From contig JBBHKE010002288.1 of assembly GCA_037447655.1 (NCBI GenBank), positions 1 to 64,000 on the forward strand: 64,000 nt of DNA, given 5' to 3'. The stretch comes from Zygnema cylindricum (taxonomy: Eukaryota > Streptophyta > Zygnematophyceae > Zygnematales > Zygnemataceae). Under the pieces are notes generated by a model, which made no database searches, was not told the origin of the DNA, and was given only the letters and a program-made list of their open reading frames with translations. Shown one piece after another: positions 33,423 to 58,576 of the stretch. Both the position numbers and the translations under genes were made by a program. The stretch's first letter is position 1; the number at the start of each line of letters is the position of its first letter.

Positions 33423-34168
33423 TACACCGCGAATCGTTATTAGTGTCAAAGTTTAAATAGTGTTGAAGAAAATTTACCGTAATTGATGCTAATTAAGAAT
33501 TTGATTCTTTTTTTAAAAAGGTGTATTCTAATTTCGGCATTATGCTAATTTGGGAACAGCAAAAATGGAATATTCGCCGTACGATTATAAACATTAACAA
33601 AATATTAGAAATCGTACGCCGTCGTGAAATTAAAAAATCCGTACATGTCCAGACTAGTTTACGTGTCAGACTAATCCCGTTTTTTGAGAGCACGTTCCTA
33701 TGCGTGCGCGTATAATTTAATTCATTTTTTGTAAAATTTTCACTTGAAAAGGTACATTATGTACGGACTGACGTCGACCGTACATCACACTATTTAGATC
33801 TTAATGTACTTTCGTTCTTTACGCTATTTTGTACAGTAGACCGCCAATCGTTATTAGCGTTGTGTACGCTAATTCCGTCCCGCTTTTTTTTATTTTTATT
33901 CTCAAATAGAGTTATCCACACTATTTAGAAAAAAACCCTAATTCCTAATTAGACTGGACGATTTCTTCGAAAATTTCCAAATTCCCAATTAGCGTAAACC
34001 ACGCTAATTATTCGTATACGCTAAAAAAACTACACGCTAATAACGATTGGCGGTGTACCTTAATTAACGCCAAGGAAGAATTAAAATCATGTATGCTATT
34101 TGAGGAAAAAATCAAAAATTTAAGAACCCAAATTAGTGACTTTGACACTAACAACGATGCGCGGTGTA
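33423..34168 (+). mobile_element. TACACC-type element interrupted by a nested element
   Basis: Outer ends tacaccgcgaatcgttatta and taacaacgatgcgcggtgta are inverted repeats extending into ttagtgtcaaag on both sides. Removing the nested 221-bp element leaves about 525 bp. Part of its left half is the reverse of the interior of 20235-20796. Confidence 0.78.
33837..34057 (+). mobile_element. nested short TACACC-type element
   Basis: 221 bp, from tagaccgccaatcgttatta to taataacgattggcggtgta. It matches the two ends of 20235-20796 with the middle deleted. Inserted in 33423-34168. Confidence 0.83.
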
Positions 34169-34898
34169 GCATCCTGTAATGTTGGCCGTACAATTACAGG
34201 ATTTACTGATGGAACTTCACCTTAAATCATAACCCAGACTGTACTGTTATGTGTGTTAATTAGCGTTAATGTTTTGTTGGATTGAAGCCCATAATAGTGT
34301 TAATTATATTCTAAATTAAAGGGTCGTAATTTAGAGCCACTGGTATAATGGTATTAACACTAATAGCGTTTCAACTTTCAATGTTTACAATGCTACACTG
34401 TGCAATCTTTACAGCTGTACACCGAATAGGCTGCAATCTGCCTAGTTCCTTAACTCCATAACCTTTTAACCATAGTTCAAAAGTAGGCTTTTTTATGGTA
34501 GGCCTTTGGTAGGCGCACAAAACTTTGCACAAAACTCGCGCAACGTAGGCATACTGTATGTGTGTGCGTCGTGCACACTCTTGTACGAACGTCCGAATCT
34601 GACGTAAGATCAAAGTACAGCGCACGCCGCCGGAGTAGCGAACTGACACAGCGTAGGATGACATTCCGTGGGAAAAAAAAAAACGCGGACGGGCAACCAA
34701 ACAAAATTTCTACCATGAATGAACCACGGGGGGAAAAAAAAAAGTAGATTACAGATCCAATTAACCGGTCACAAACTAAAAACTGCCAAAGAAAGGAATA
34801 CAGTTAAGGCAACATCCCAACATTGCATAAAATGTAAGGAAACACTATATGCGGTTCTATAGTTCACTGCACCGCCTATATGAGGTTCTCAAGTTCAC
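34169..34898. other. spacer with element remnants
   Basis: Contains an AGTTCAAAAGTAGGC end at 34473 continuing as tttatggtaggc, i.e. a third copy end of the 19367 family. No gene is seen. Confidence 0.5.
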
Positions 34899-35310
34899 TA
34901 CACCGCCAATCGCTATTAGCGTAGTGTCGGCTAATTCCTTTCCGTTTTTTTTTAAATTCGCAAATAGCGTAGTTTATTCTATAATTTTCATTACTCTAAT
35001 TAGGGCTATTTTCCAAGTACTGTAAAAAATGAAAGTACGTTGTCTCTTAAATAGAGTGGTGTACGGTCAGTGTCAGACCGTACATAAATGTACCTTTTTA
35101 AGATAAAAAGTACAATAAATTAGTTTTAGTAACCGCGGACGCATGGGAATGTGCGTTCTAAAAAGGGAAAGAAACCATGTCGTAAAAAATCCCGCTCACA
35201 CATATTCGTCTGACAGCCGCGTTTCGACTGTGTGAACGTTCGATTTTTGTACGATTTGTCAGATTTTGTACGGTGACCTATATTAGTGTAAGCATTTTTG
35301 CAACTGACAT
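34899..35310 (+). mobile_element. TACACC-type element, left arm
   Basis: Starts tacaccgccaatcgctatta and parallels 20235-20650, including ccgcggacgcatg and gtacgatttgtcagatttt. Its right arm is replaced by the next element. Confidence 0.75.
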
Positions 35311-35321
35311 TTTTTTTACGG

Positions 35322-35820
35322 ACAGTTCATAGCTTTTTCGGAAAGTTGTTTTGCAGCCACCAACTGGGTTGGTCCGTAGGTTTTGGTATTTTTTTTGGCA
35401 GTGTGGTTTTTTTTTTTTATCGTCCCATACTGCCTGGTTGGTCAATTTGAGGCTTTTTTTAGTGTGGCCCTCAAAATTGCAGACGCTAATATGACAGATT
35501 GTCCTTTCGAAAGTTGTGTTATGGGCTTTTCATGTGATCTTTTTAAATCGCCTACTTTGATCGGAGACCGTCCGATCGTCCGAATCTGACGGTTTAAATA
35601 AAAGTCCCTCAAAACTCGCAGAATTTTTTTTTTTTGTCCGATTTTTTTTCAAAATTTAGACATGTCGTTTAATTCTCTATCGATCGATGTGCAACTCAAC
35701 CCTGTTCCTATTTTATTTAATTTTTGCGGCCATTACGATATGGGTCTTAAGGGCATATTGTATGTTTTTTCGTACAATAGGCATATTGTATGGGCGTACG
35801 GTCAGTTACTTTTGAACTAT
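35322..35820 (-). mobile_element. AGTTCAAAAGTAGG-type element, second copy
   Basis: Ends ttacttttgaactat at 35820. It carries gttgtgttatgggcttttca and ggcatattgtatg, which occur inverted in 19367-19655. The left border is approximate. Confidence 0.6.
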
Positions 35821-36848
35821 GCTTTTAACCTGGCCGCAAGTGGCCAAAAACATCAATCGTCAGATTTTTCCCAACCAGACCCTATTGACTATTGTGCACA
35901 CCGTGGCCGCATTTGCGCTTCTCGCTATGCCATGCATTTTCTACGTGGTTTCACAAAAGCCGCACGCTGTCGTTCTTGTCAGCGCGAATCAAATGCGCAG
36001 GCAACTAGCCAGACGTCTCGCCAAACCTGCGGCTGCGCTTGCGACGTGACATTCCCCAAATCGTCCGCATACCGAAACCCTCCTAAACCCTAGGCCTTTT
36101 TATTATTTCAGACTGTACGGTCATGCACGTCACTTTCCAAGCTTTAACGAACCTTCCTTCCCGTGGCAAACGCGGCATGTCCGTACGTCCCAGATTCTAC
36201 CGTCATCAGTCGGCATTACAGGACAGTGCTGTACGTGCGAATAACTGTCCTAGTACACGCACGCCAGCAGAAATGTACGGACTGTAATTACCCTCCGCTT
36301 CAGCGTAACTGCCCAACAAAGTGTGTAGCCGTCGAGTTTCTGACGTCAGCTGCTTGCGATTTTGTGAAACTTGACAATTTTCACGACCGTACGTGACACC
36401 TGTGGCCTCAGTGACGTGATTTTGTACGAAATTGTTTCTAAATCTGCGGTGGTCCCGCTTCAGAGAAGTTTCGCGAGCGTCATAAGCGACAAGCTGGTAT
36501 TGCAGGGAGTGACCAATTTTTGTCGCCATCCTAATGTGTCATTTCATCAAACTTTCAGTATATAGGCTTCAGTGGTACGCAGATTTATAGTGTTGTTCGG
36601 TCGATTCGCTCTCATTTTTTCGTACTCCTTTCTGCTTTTTTCTCTTTTTACGTTTTTCCTGGTGTAATCTCCCTCTTTCAAGAACGTTTCCAAAAAACTC
36701 CTAGAATTCGCTGAAAAATTCTCTGAAGCTCTTTAGAATCTTAGTGTGCATTTCATCGATTTTCCTTTGTTTTTATTTTTTTCTTTAGTATTTTTGTCGG
36801 TCTATTTGGCATTTTCCAGCGCGCCTCCAAGAGTGCCTAAGTGGCGCA
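35821..36848. other. upstream region of the CDPK gene
   Basis: No gene is seen. T-rich sequence from about 36600 to 36800 precedes the CDPK start codon and may be its 5' UTR. Confidence 0.45.
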
Positions 36849-43646
<6,798 letters not shown>

Positions 43647-45268
43647 TGAAGGAGGGCGTGGAGGGAGAGGGAGAGGGAGATAATGGGGTACATAGCAGGG
43701 ATGGTCTGTAGGCGCTGGAGTATTAGTCAAGGGGAATAGTTTTTATTCTTTTTTCTTTTCCAATTGTAAATTTTTCTATCTACGCTATTTGTTGTGGTTT
43801 AGGAGAGGAAGAGGGAGAGGGAAAGGGAAAGGGGGAGGTGTGCGATAGAGGGAGAGAGAGGGAGGGAGTCGGAGGAGATTTTTTTGTTCTTAAGAGCAAA
43901 GTGTGACAAATTGTCACATCGGTAAAGGAAATTTCAAAATTTAGGGAATCCCAATTTTATCGATACGGATCCATTTTTGTTGCTGTTTTTTTTTTTTTTT
44001 TTTTTTCCTTCTCTTTGTTGAGATCCATTGTTCCCGAGGGGTAGAAGAAAACCTGTTGACATTGTTTTTCCCCCACCCTTCCCATTTTTGGAAAAGGAGG
44101 GGGAAAGGGAAGGGGAGAGAAGAGTTTTTTTTTAAGGTTGGTGTTTAGAAAACTGTACAGGTTAGGGAGGGAGGGATTGAAGGGAAGGGAGGGAGTTAAG
44201 GTTGTGGAACGAAGTTTATTTTTTACTTTTTTTTTGCGATGGAAAGGTATTTTGTATTCAACCTTTTTGGAATATAAAGAGAAGGTGCAGTTAATTTTTT
44301 ATGTACTCAGTTTTTTTTTTTGTTTTGTTTGTGGTTATCTTTTTTTTCTTTTTTGTGTGAATTAAACTTTTAGAAAGTGAATGCCTAAATGTGATACATT
44401 TTTGGATTCTCTACTTCTACTTATTTTTCTCTTTCCTCTTTCTCCCTCTGCCCCTTAACATTTTTAATGACTCTCTCCCTCTTCCACTGAATCGTTTTTT
44501 CACAACTCCTTCCCTCTTCCATTTTTTTTCTTGATGACTCTCTCTCTCCCTCACCTCCCTACCTTTTATTTATGACTCAATCTATGGATGTCGTTGTGAA
44601 AAAAATGTTCCTTTTGTTTCGACTGTTTCCGATTTTTGCTTTGATTTTATCTTTTACTTCTTAATTTCTTTTTTTGCTATTTGCCGTTGTTTTTTTGTAT
44701 GCCCTTTTTTTTTTAAATTGCTTGTATTTTTGTTCGGTATAAAATCAAATGGTTTGTATATTTTTGTTTTCATTTCTTTGTTTATCATTCGCAGTTGAAT
44801 TCGTTTCCTAGTATTTCGGTTGTTTTTTACTTTGTTTTTTTGTTTGTCCTTTCTACACGGGGTGTAAATTGTCATTTGATGAATGGAATGCGACTTCAAA
44901 AATGTGAATTAAAATGTTTGGGCCAAAGTCAATAAACCTCCCACACATTCTTGTTTTTTGCAAAAACATTTCCACTTTCTAAATTCTTTATTTACTTGTT
45001 CACAACGTGGAAATTGATTTATTAGGGAGGACAAAGTGAAAGAACGTTTGAATTTTCGAAATATTTATTAAACGACTATAAAACCTTTTTACTTTTAATT
45101 TTCGAATCTTCATAGCACAGGTCCTAAAGGGATTCCAGAAAAGAAATAGACTTACAGTGCAGCTGGTTGATGTGTACGACCACAGAGATTCGCTAGCAGC
45201 ACATCAACATTAATTCTGTCCTGGTCTCTATTGCTCTCTCTACACTAGAATGTCACTTTTCTAATTGG
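43647..45268. other. CDPK 3' region and spacer, no further gene seen
   Basis: Purine-rich stretches (43800-43870, 44095-44205), then T-rich DNA. An AATAAA at 44931-44936 is a possible but distant poly(A) signal. Confidence 0.5.
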
Positions 45269-45345
45269 TAGTGTTGCGTAGCGGTGGATTCTTGTCGCGA
45301 TAATTCCGATAACCGAATGGCTACAATAAGACATGACACACGGTT
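45269..45345 (+). mobile_element. hAT family 1 terminal remnant
   Basis: tagtgttgcgtagcggtgg followed by cttgtcgcgataattccgataacc resembles the 49407 terminus with changes. No matching right end was found nearby. Confidence 0.4.
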
Positions 45346-45528
45346 GACGGAAAATATTGTTGTTGACAATGTAGTCGAGGCCAAACACGTTCCGTACGGC
45401 AGGAATAGCACCTAAACCGCGATGAGCGGTTGCGGTTTTGGTCCGTACCCAACGCTTTTAGCTTGTACTTCGCTTGTAGTCCTCGATGGTACGATATCAC
45501 CAAAATGACGGTTTCGAATGCTTCAACT

Positions 45529-45546
45529 CCCCCCCCCCCCCCCCCC
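45529..45546 (+). repeat. poly-C run of 18
   Basis: A single uninterrupted C homopolymer; its length may be unreliable in the assembly. Confidence 0.9.
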
Positions 45547-45591
45547 TTAGCTCCAACGTAGCCCTTCCGATCTAGTTTCGACGCCCTACAG

Positions 45592-45710
45592 TACACCGCC
45601 AATCGCTATTAGCGTTGTGTACGCTAATTCCGTCTCGCTTTTTTTTTATTTTATTCTCCATTAGAGTAGTTCATTCTATTTTTTTGCTTTGCCCTTTTCC
45701 TAAAAAAGCC
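45592..45710 (+). mobile_element. TACACC-type element, left end only
   Basis: tacaccgccaatcgctatta plus the cgtctcgcttttt run and ctccattagagtagttcatt, as at 20235. It breaks off where the gypsy fragment begins. Confidence 0.7.
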
Positions 45711-45724
45711 GAGTTCCATCTACG

Positions 45725-47845
45725 TCAAATGGAAGCCCAACAGCATTTTCCAATGCAGTTCAAGAGGAGGATGTGAGCAACTTTCCCGATAACAACGAAA
45801 AGAAATACTTTGCGATGGCACAAGCAACGGAAGGCGTGGAAGAAGACGAATGAATTATGGACTCGGGTGCATCTACACACATGTATAGCAGATATCAAAC
45901 CTTCCACTCCCAATCTGGTTATGTTATTTATAAGATTCCTATGCAATTTCTTAGGAGATAATGCTTGCAAAACCTTCCAACCGTTTTCAAACTTCACTTT
46001 CAAGGTGTTAATTTCCCAATTAATTTGAGGATTGTGTTTAGTTAACCAAGGCTTTCCCAGAATTAGTTATTCACTTCCCAAATTCATTATTTCACACACA
46101 ACTTTCATTTTATGACCTTGGATATCAACTTCTATCGTGTCAGTTTGTAAGTCTAATGTGGACTTATTACCATTTGCCACTTGAACATGTAAAGGCTTTT
46201 CCCTTATGACAGTAGGAATTTTATTTTCCTCTACAAATCTATGTGAAATAAAATTATGTGTGGCACCTGAATAAACCATTACTCTCAACGGTTTTCTTTC
46301 CACTAATGACTCGAATCTAATCAAACTGTGTCTGGTGTCATCATTACTTAACTGTCCTAACATAGGTCAGTTGTTGAGAATTTCATCAGAAGGATTATTT
46401 AAACTATGCAGTGTAGTGAGAATCATAATAAATTCAGCTATCCTAACTTTTCCATTCATTAATTTGCCCTCCAGAGTTAACTTTTTAACTTCTAGATCCG
46501 GTTGACTCAACTGAGGACTTTCAGTTAGTCCTTTCCGTTTCCCACCTCTTGGGCTTCTTGCTCAGCTATGTATAATGCAATATCCTCTTGGAGACCTACC
46601 TTCATTTACATCGACTGTTTTGAGAGAACCTTTATCTGTACAGTCTTTAGCGTAATGATCTGGACCTCCGCATTTGAAACAAGTGACTTTCTTTTTGGGT
46701 TTTGTGCACTCTCTACTAAAATGTCCCTCCTCTCCACAGTTATAACAGTTAATCTTTTTCAATTGTGCACACTCAAATGCTCTATGACCCTTTTTCTGAC
46801 AAATAGTGCATGTGGGGATGGTAAGGTTAGGCTTCTGAGCATTAATGTTTGGTTTAGGACTTTTAATGTACCCCCCTCTATTGTTAAATTTGTTTCCTCC
46901 ATTAACACTCTGTCCACCCTTCTGATTTCTTCTGAAAATATTTTGCCTATTCACCAGATCAGCATTCATACCCTCATCCACAAATTCCCCCTCATCCCAC
47001 TCTGATACTTCATTCAAATTCCCCCTAAGTGATCTAGTTTCCCGATTATACCCCAACTGATCCTCTAATTCTAATGCCTTGTCTTGTAATTCTTTCAGAT
47101 TATTAAATTTTCGATGTTTCAATTCTGTTTTCAGTATAGGGTTTAGATTATTTAAGAAATGCAACTTAGCCATTTCATCAGTCAAACAACGTGAATGCTA
47201 CATGAGTCAAATTCCACAATGTAATCCTTCGCATATTCAGTCTGCTTACAGTTCAACCACTTTTCTTCCATTCTAGATTTAAAAGTGACAGACAAGAATC
47301 GCGATTTGATCGCGTTTTAAAAGTTTCCCAATTAGCATTATCAGTAGTCAATTTAGACCTTCTCTGAGTGTAATACCAAATCTGAGCATCGCCTTTCATA
47401 CAGCTAACAGCAAAAGAAGTGTAATCATCACGATCACAATTTCTATATTCCAAATAATACTCTATATGAAAAATCCAAGCATCCAACTCATCAATCTTGT
47501 TGCCATCAAACGATGGTGCCTCGCTAATAGACAATTTCAGATCTCTTATCTTCTTAGGTCTATCATGATCATCCTCCCTAAAACTGGCATTCCTTTTACT
47601 ACTTTCACCCTTTTGGTCATTAATATCATTCTTGGTCTGAATTAAGTTAATAAGTTCATCTAATTTCTCATTTGAAACATTTTCATTTTTTTAACAACTT
47701 TCAATTCACTTTTCAATTCGGAAATGGTTTCATCCACAGCGGCAGCATGATTATTAAATCTTTTGACCAATTTCACAGTACGCTTCTTCAACACATTCAA
47801 AGCATTCTCCATTTCACGTTTCCATGCAGAATTTGTCATTATCAC
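45725..47845 (-). pseudogene. gypsy gag-protease remnant
   Basis: In order on the minus strand: a coiled-coil-like N-terminus (47845-47660), a Retrotrans_gag domain (47534-47253; APSFDGNKIDELDAWIFHIE), then 47185-46562 with three CCHC knuckles in a row (CTICQKKGHRAFEC, CYNCGEEGHFSREC, CFKCGGPDHYAKDC), then a retropepsin region (46363-46067). The protease site reads VYSGATHNFIS where family members have an Asp before SGATHN, so the catalytic residue is lost (Asp to Tyr). Stops and frameshifts between pieces confirm it is dead. Confidence 0.86.
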
Positions 47846-48621
47846 ACAATGAAATCAAGCAAAAGGAAAGAAAGAATATAATTTCCCAAAGAAATTTGCT
47901 GCAGATTTGAAGTCCTAAGATTGTTCCAATCCAAGACTTCTTCTCCTTAACGAATCCTTTGAAAATGTCAAAATCTGAGAAATATAAAAAAAACATTGAC
48001 AGTAAGTTATTGCAAATTCAAACTTCAATTTCCCAACATTGAAACAAAAGGTAAGAATTTCCCTACAAATTTTGCAACAGCAAAATTGAAAGCTCTCAAA
48101 GGTAAGATTTAACCACAAATTTTGCAACGCAAAATTGAAAGCAATCAAAGGTAACAATTTAGGGTTTGAAAAGTTTTGAGTCATTTCTGGACTCCTTTGC
48201 TCTTGAAGAAGTAAAGTACTCCGCTTTCCTTCTCCTCTATTAGCAAATTTCCCACTTCCCACTATATCAAGATCTTTCACTCTCTAATCCTCACATCCTC
48301 ACCCTTCATGGCTTGAAGCCCTCCCTCTACACATGAATCATTGCTAAGAGAAGGCAAGTTTGTTTGGCCTCTAGGTAATTGGAGTGAGTTTCAGCGGTGG
48401 CTACACTGCCCACCCTACCTTAGTCCTTAGGACCTGGGCACGCCCCACATCTAACCAGCGGCCGCTGGCAGTGTGATCACTCAATTTCCCTCCAATCCCC
48501 TACCACTTCACATTGTGGTTCTACCGACACAAGTTAGAGCACCTTCACCGGTCACGGCACCCTCACCAGTCACGGCAGTCGATATTCGAGTGAGCAAACT
48601 TCTCCTTGGTTTCTAGCCAAA
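47846..48621. other. gypsy leader (5' untranslated) region
   Basis: Between PBS and gag. It contains duplicated acaaattttgcaacrgcaaaattgaaagc segments around 48065-48145 (a local 60-bp repeat). No gene is seen. Confidence 0.55.
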
Positions 48622-48633
48622 GCTTTGATACCA
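48622..48633 (-). promoter_or_regulatory. primer-binding site of gypsy element
   Basis: The minus strand reads TGGTATCAAAGC, one base from the TGGTATCAGAGC that matches the tRNA-Met 3' end. It lies 2 bp from the LTR end. It contrasts with the half-tRNA site of the copia elements. Confidence 0.8.
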
Positions 48634-48635
48634 TA

Positions 48636-49203
48636 TGTAACAGGATCTCCTACCTCTCACGAAATCCCATTACAACAAACAACCCCAACCACAAATTCCA
48701 CACATTGGAAAATACACATCCACATTAGACAACACTCACATAAGGATAAACTTTAAATTAGAAGAAGCTTCTGTCCACATAACATTAGCTTGATCTCTTG
48801 CCCTCGTGGCTCAACCCTTCTTATTAAAGTGTTTTCTACTACTCTCCACTCTTAATAATTCTATCTCTTAACTACTAAAACACTATTTAGTTAGTAAGAG
48901 ATTTCAATGCAAAAATGCCTTTTCTCCAATTTGGTATTAATTGCTCAGGATCAAGATCAGCCGGAATTTCCACAAACTTTTCCAAAGGAAAAAAATGTCT
49001 TCTCTCCTCTTACACTTCACTGTTTATCCAGCATCGCCCTGGACTCGCCAGGCCAAAGTCAACGCTCCGTTTTAACAGGCTTTTACCTGGGCCAATAATT
49101 GATCAGCAAAGACTCAGACTGACCAATGCAAAAACGTGCGAATCTCTTACTAACTACTTAGCACTTTACTAACCAATCAAACGTTACGTTTCACTACGTA
49201 ACA
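48636..49203 (-). repeat. LTR of gypsy element (outer end tentative)
   Basis: Starts TGTAACAGGATCTCC next to the PBS. An end at acgtaaca (49203) would give 568 bp with short inverted ends. There is no second LTR here to confirm it. Confidence 0.45.
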
Positions 49204-49406
49204 TTTACGTGCAAAAGTGCGCGCCAAACGAAACGCAACTTCGCATGATCGTGCGTAACAAATTTCGCACGCGAAACTTCCTACGAAATTGCCTTAAGTG
49301 AAAGTGACGTTTCGTACTAAAATTTGTACGAAACGAACCACCGTGCATACTAAACGTTTCATTATAACTTTATAAAACGTACACGGGTAATTTCGGTACT
49401 AGTTTG

Positions 49407-50300
49407 TAGTGTTGTGTATCATTAAAAAACTTATCGCGATAACACCGATACCGATAGTTATCGGTTATCGAACAGTCAGAGGTTCCGATATATCGGTCTG
49501 GGACCAACAAATTCCATATCGGCGATAACTTAAAAAATATATAGTATGCATACAATAGTACTTTATAACATACTGCATTATTTTATTGACTTTATATAGC
49601 GTGACATGCCACGTGTAAAAATTTGTTCCGTTACCGTTTGACTGCAATTTATTACGGACAGTCAGCACGTAAACGTTGACCGGTTAACTGAACAAAAATT
49701 TTACGGCGACGCACGGGATTTTACTAAAAAACTGGTGAACATGGAGCTGGAAAAGGACGGCGGGCACAAAAGTACAACGGACGCAAAATAACATTATGCG
49801 CGCCGCCGGAATCGAACGGACGACTTGGAATGGAAAAACACGAGCGGACGGGCCAGCGTGAGCGCCGACATCCCGCAATGGCTCTTTCAGCAGCTTATGC
49901 CAAAAAAGCCGACAGATTGACACGTGGCAGGTCCCCCGTGGATTTCAAGGAATAAAGGGACCAAGCCATGGCGTCGGATGTGAAAAGTACATTATTTTTA
50001 CTGGATCTGTATAAAAACCGTACAGATCTCATGGCGGCTACTGTATTTTTTGTGCTTGTACACGTCCGGGGAATAAAACGTACAGTTGAGTGTACATGTC
50101 GTACATTTATCTGTATGGTCCGTACAAATATCGCCGATAGTTATCGTTATCGGCATTATCGCCGATAAGTACCCGATATTATCGGCTACTTATCGGCGAT
50201 AAGACCGATGTCGATATATCGTACCAATATATCGATTATCGGATACCCGAAAAAAGGCACATATCGGTTATCGGCAAATCCTTACCGATACACAACACTA
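49407..50300 (+). mobile_element. non-autonomous hAT element, family 1
   Basis: 894 bp between tagtgttgtgtatc and gatacacaacacta, flanked by ctagtttg and ctaatttg (7 of 8 match). The ends are rich in short inverted cgataacc/atcggtt motifs. It encodes no transposase. Confidence 0.85.
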
Positions 50301-51065
50301 CTAATTTGACCCTTAACACGTTTCAATGATACCCACTTGTTATTTAGACCCCACGCTGTCACCTAAATACACCCATCGCTATAACTTTTAAAATATAACT
50401 CTAAATAGCGTGATTCTTTCGCGGACGTCTGCCAAATTTAGTACTCTATAATCATAACACTTAAATACCCCTTTATAAACAAGTTCGATCCGCTATTACT
50501 GTTATAGTGACGGGATAATTTTGGCGGATTCGCAGCCACCCTGGCGGAAGGCACATGGCCCTTGCGACGTGTACGCACATACGCGCGCGCTCATCTTGGA
50601 TTCTTTTTACCTTTTCCACGCGGCCTATTTTTACACGTTCTGTATTCGAGAACTGGACTCACTGTGCTTGGTCTTAGAAAACTGTAGGGTTGGTGACGTG
50701 GCGTCACGGATAAAAAGTGTAATTGAATCCGACGATCCTAATTTACGCCTACAACCTTGGACAATTTTCTGTAATATTGTTTTCGTTGAAAAAAAAAAAT
50801 TTGTGTACGAATTCGTACGAAACGGTAGGGCCCTCGGTAAAAAACCCCTTTTTTTCGCTAATGGAAGTCCTCCCTTTTTGAACGATATCCTTTTTGAGTT
50901 TTTCCTTTGTATTGACAACTGCAGCCATTCACTTTTGTCTATCTAAAACATTTTGGATACGTGTAGAAACCCGATTGTTTAGGCAGATTCTGTAGATTTC
51001 TCTACTACAGAGGTCTTTCGTGTATTTAGGAAGATACGATTTCACACGGAGGAGGAGGTAATCTC
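50301..51065. other. spacer between two hAT elements, no gene seen
   Basis: A 142-codon open frame at 50521-50946 matches nothing I recognise and crosses A-runs. I do not call it. Confidence 0.5.
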
Positions 51066-52465
51066 TAGTGTTGTGTATCGGTAAAAAACTTATCGCGATA
51101 ACACCGATACCGATAGTTATCGGTTATCGAACGGTCAGAGGTCACGATATATCGGTTTGGGACCAACAAATTCCATATCGGCGACAACTTTTTAAAAATA
51201 TAGTATGCATACAATAGTACTATATAACATACTGTATTATATAATTTTCATTATATAGCGTGGAATGCCACGCATAAGAATCTGTTTCGCGTATCTATTT
51301 AACTGAAAATCTTTACGGACAGCGCTGCACATAAGCGTCGACAAATATAAGTTAATACTTTATTGTTATAAAACTATACTATCGAAATGAAAAAAATAAA
51401 ATACATTGTAAAATTTCTGAATCAAACTTTTTCCAAAAAAAGACGAACAGACTGAAAGAAGCAGACGAACACTACACCGCGAATCGTAATTAGAGTAAAT
51501 TACTCTAATTCGGTCGCTCGAAATTTCGACTCTATTACATCAAATAGAGTAAATGATTCTAATTTTTTCATTATTCTAATTTAGGTAAGTTTAATTAGCG
51601 TAACAAAATTGTAATATAGGTTCGTTTTAAATAGTGTTGAGTACGGACGACGTTCGACCGTGCAAAATTGTACTTTTTTAAGTAAAAAGGTACAAATAAT
51701 GATTTAATACAATCGCGCTCGCACGTGAAATCGCACTAAACGAAAAATTAATCACATCGAAAAAAAGCCGTTCGCATAACTCTCGTCCGTCGACAGCATC
51801 GTCGTCAGTGTGAACATCAGCTGACATTCAGCGCGACAAATAATACTAACGTCATAATGACGTCAAAACTATACGGACTGACTGATTCTGTACATCTACG
51901 TAATTTAGTGTTCATAATTTCAGCGCGGAAATTTATTGCCGACATAACCCAATATAGAGTACTTAAATAAATTAGAGTAAACTTCCTCTGTGAAAAAGTT
52001 ATTTCACATAAATTAGAGTTCATTACTCTAATTGTTTTTTTTTGTTTTTTTACTCTAATTTTTTCATTACTCTAATTACGATTCGCGGTGTACTGTCAGA
52101 CTGCCGCCATTTCCAGACGCCATATTTTGAAAATTCTGGCAGCAGGAATTTTGAAAACCCCCTTAAATTAGGAATAATGATGGAAAATTCGCGATTTTTT
52201 ACCGGAATCGGGAGTAAGGGGGTCCGCTGCGCGTCCGGGGAATACGACGTACAGTTGAGTGTACAGGCCGTACATTTATCTGTACGGTCCGTACAAATAT
52301 TGCCGATATTTATTGTTATCGGCATTATCGCCAATAAGTACCCGATATTATCGGCTACTGGCGATAAAACCGATGTCGATATATCGTACCAATATATCGA
52401 TTATCGGGAACCCGAAAAAATGTCCATATCGGTTATCGGTAAATCCTTACCGATACACAACACTA
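51066..52465 (+). mobile_element. non-autonomous hAT element, family 1, with nested TACACC element
   Basis: 1400 bp between tagtgttgtgtatcggta and taccgatacacaacacta, flanked by a perfect 8-bp duplication gtaatctc (51058-51065 and 52466-52473). Without the nested 620 bp it is about 780 bp and aligns with 49407-50300 at both arms. Confidence 0.9.
51473..52092 (-). mobile_element. TACACC-type element, 620 bp, nested in hAT
   Basis: Ends tacaccgcgaatcgtaatta and taattacgattcgcggtgta with TA borders. It is the reverse-oriented full-length relative of 18550-19153. Confidence 0.87.
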
Positions 52466-52787
52466 GTAATCTCACAATAAAAGACTTTTAAAATTGTGGT
52501 CCCATGAATTAAAATTTCACCGACACAACGTATTTTTATTTTACACCATCACAGTTTCACTGTTTCAGGCATCCACGTCACAAAAAAAAACATAAATACT
52601 GTTTATCCGGAATATCGCTTGAAGCATCGCGATGGTACTGTAATGTCACATCGCTTTACGATACGCTCCACGCGATATTGCAGGATATCGCAAAACGCAC
52701 ACTAATAGCGGTACACCAAATCCTCTCTGGATTTGGCCAGCCTAAATGAGTAAATTGATCTAGCTCGGTCTGTTCCCTCTCTCTCTC

Positions 52788-52821
<34 letters not shown>

Positions 52822-52839
52822 GCTCTCATACACTTTCTC
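52466..52839. other. TRM61 upstream region with CT microsatellite
   Basis: Runs from the hAT border to the start codon. (CT)n interrupted by single G bases occupies 52777-52827, ending 12 bp before the ATG, so it is probably in the 5' leader or core promoter. Confidence 0.6.

Positions 52840-58576
<5,737 letters not shown>

Larger units (their letters stand above)
45720..49203 (-). mobile_element. Ty3/gypsy LTR retrotransposon, truncated after protease
   Basis: Minus strand: LTR (48636 to about 49203), PBS for tRNA-Met, leader, gag with three zinc knuckles, protease. Reverse transcriptase, RNase H, integrase and the second LTR are absent. The break at about 45720 abuts a TACACC-type fragment. 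The outer LTR border is tentative. Confidence 0.82.

Noticed and set aside
50521-50946. Open frame of 142 codons
   Set aside because: No recognisable motif, crosses homopolymers, lies between two transposons.
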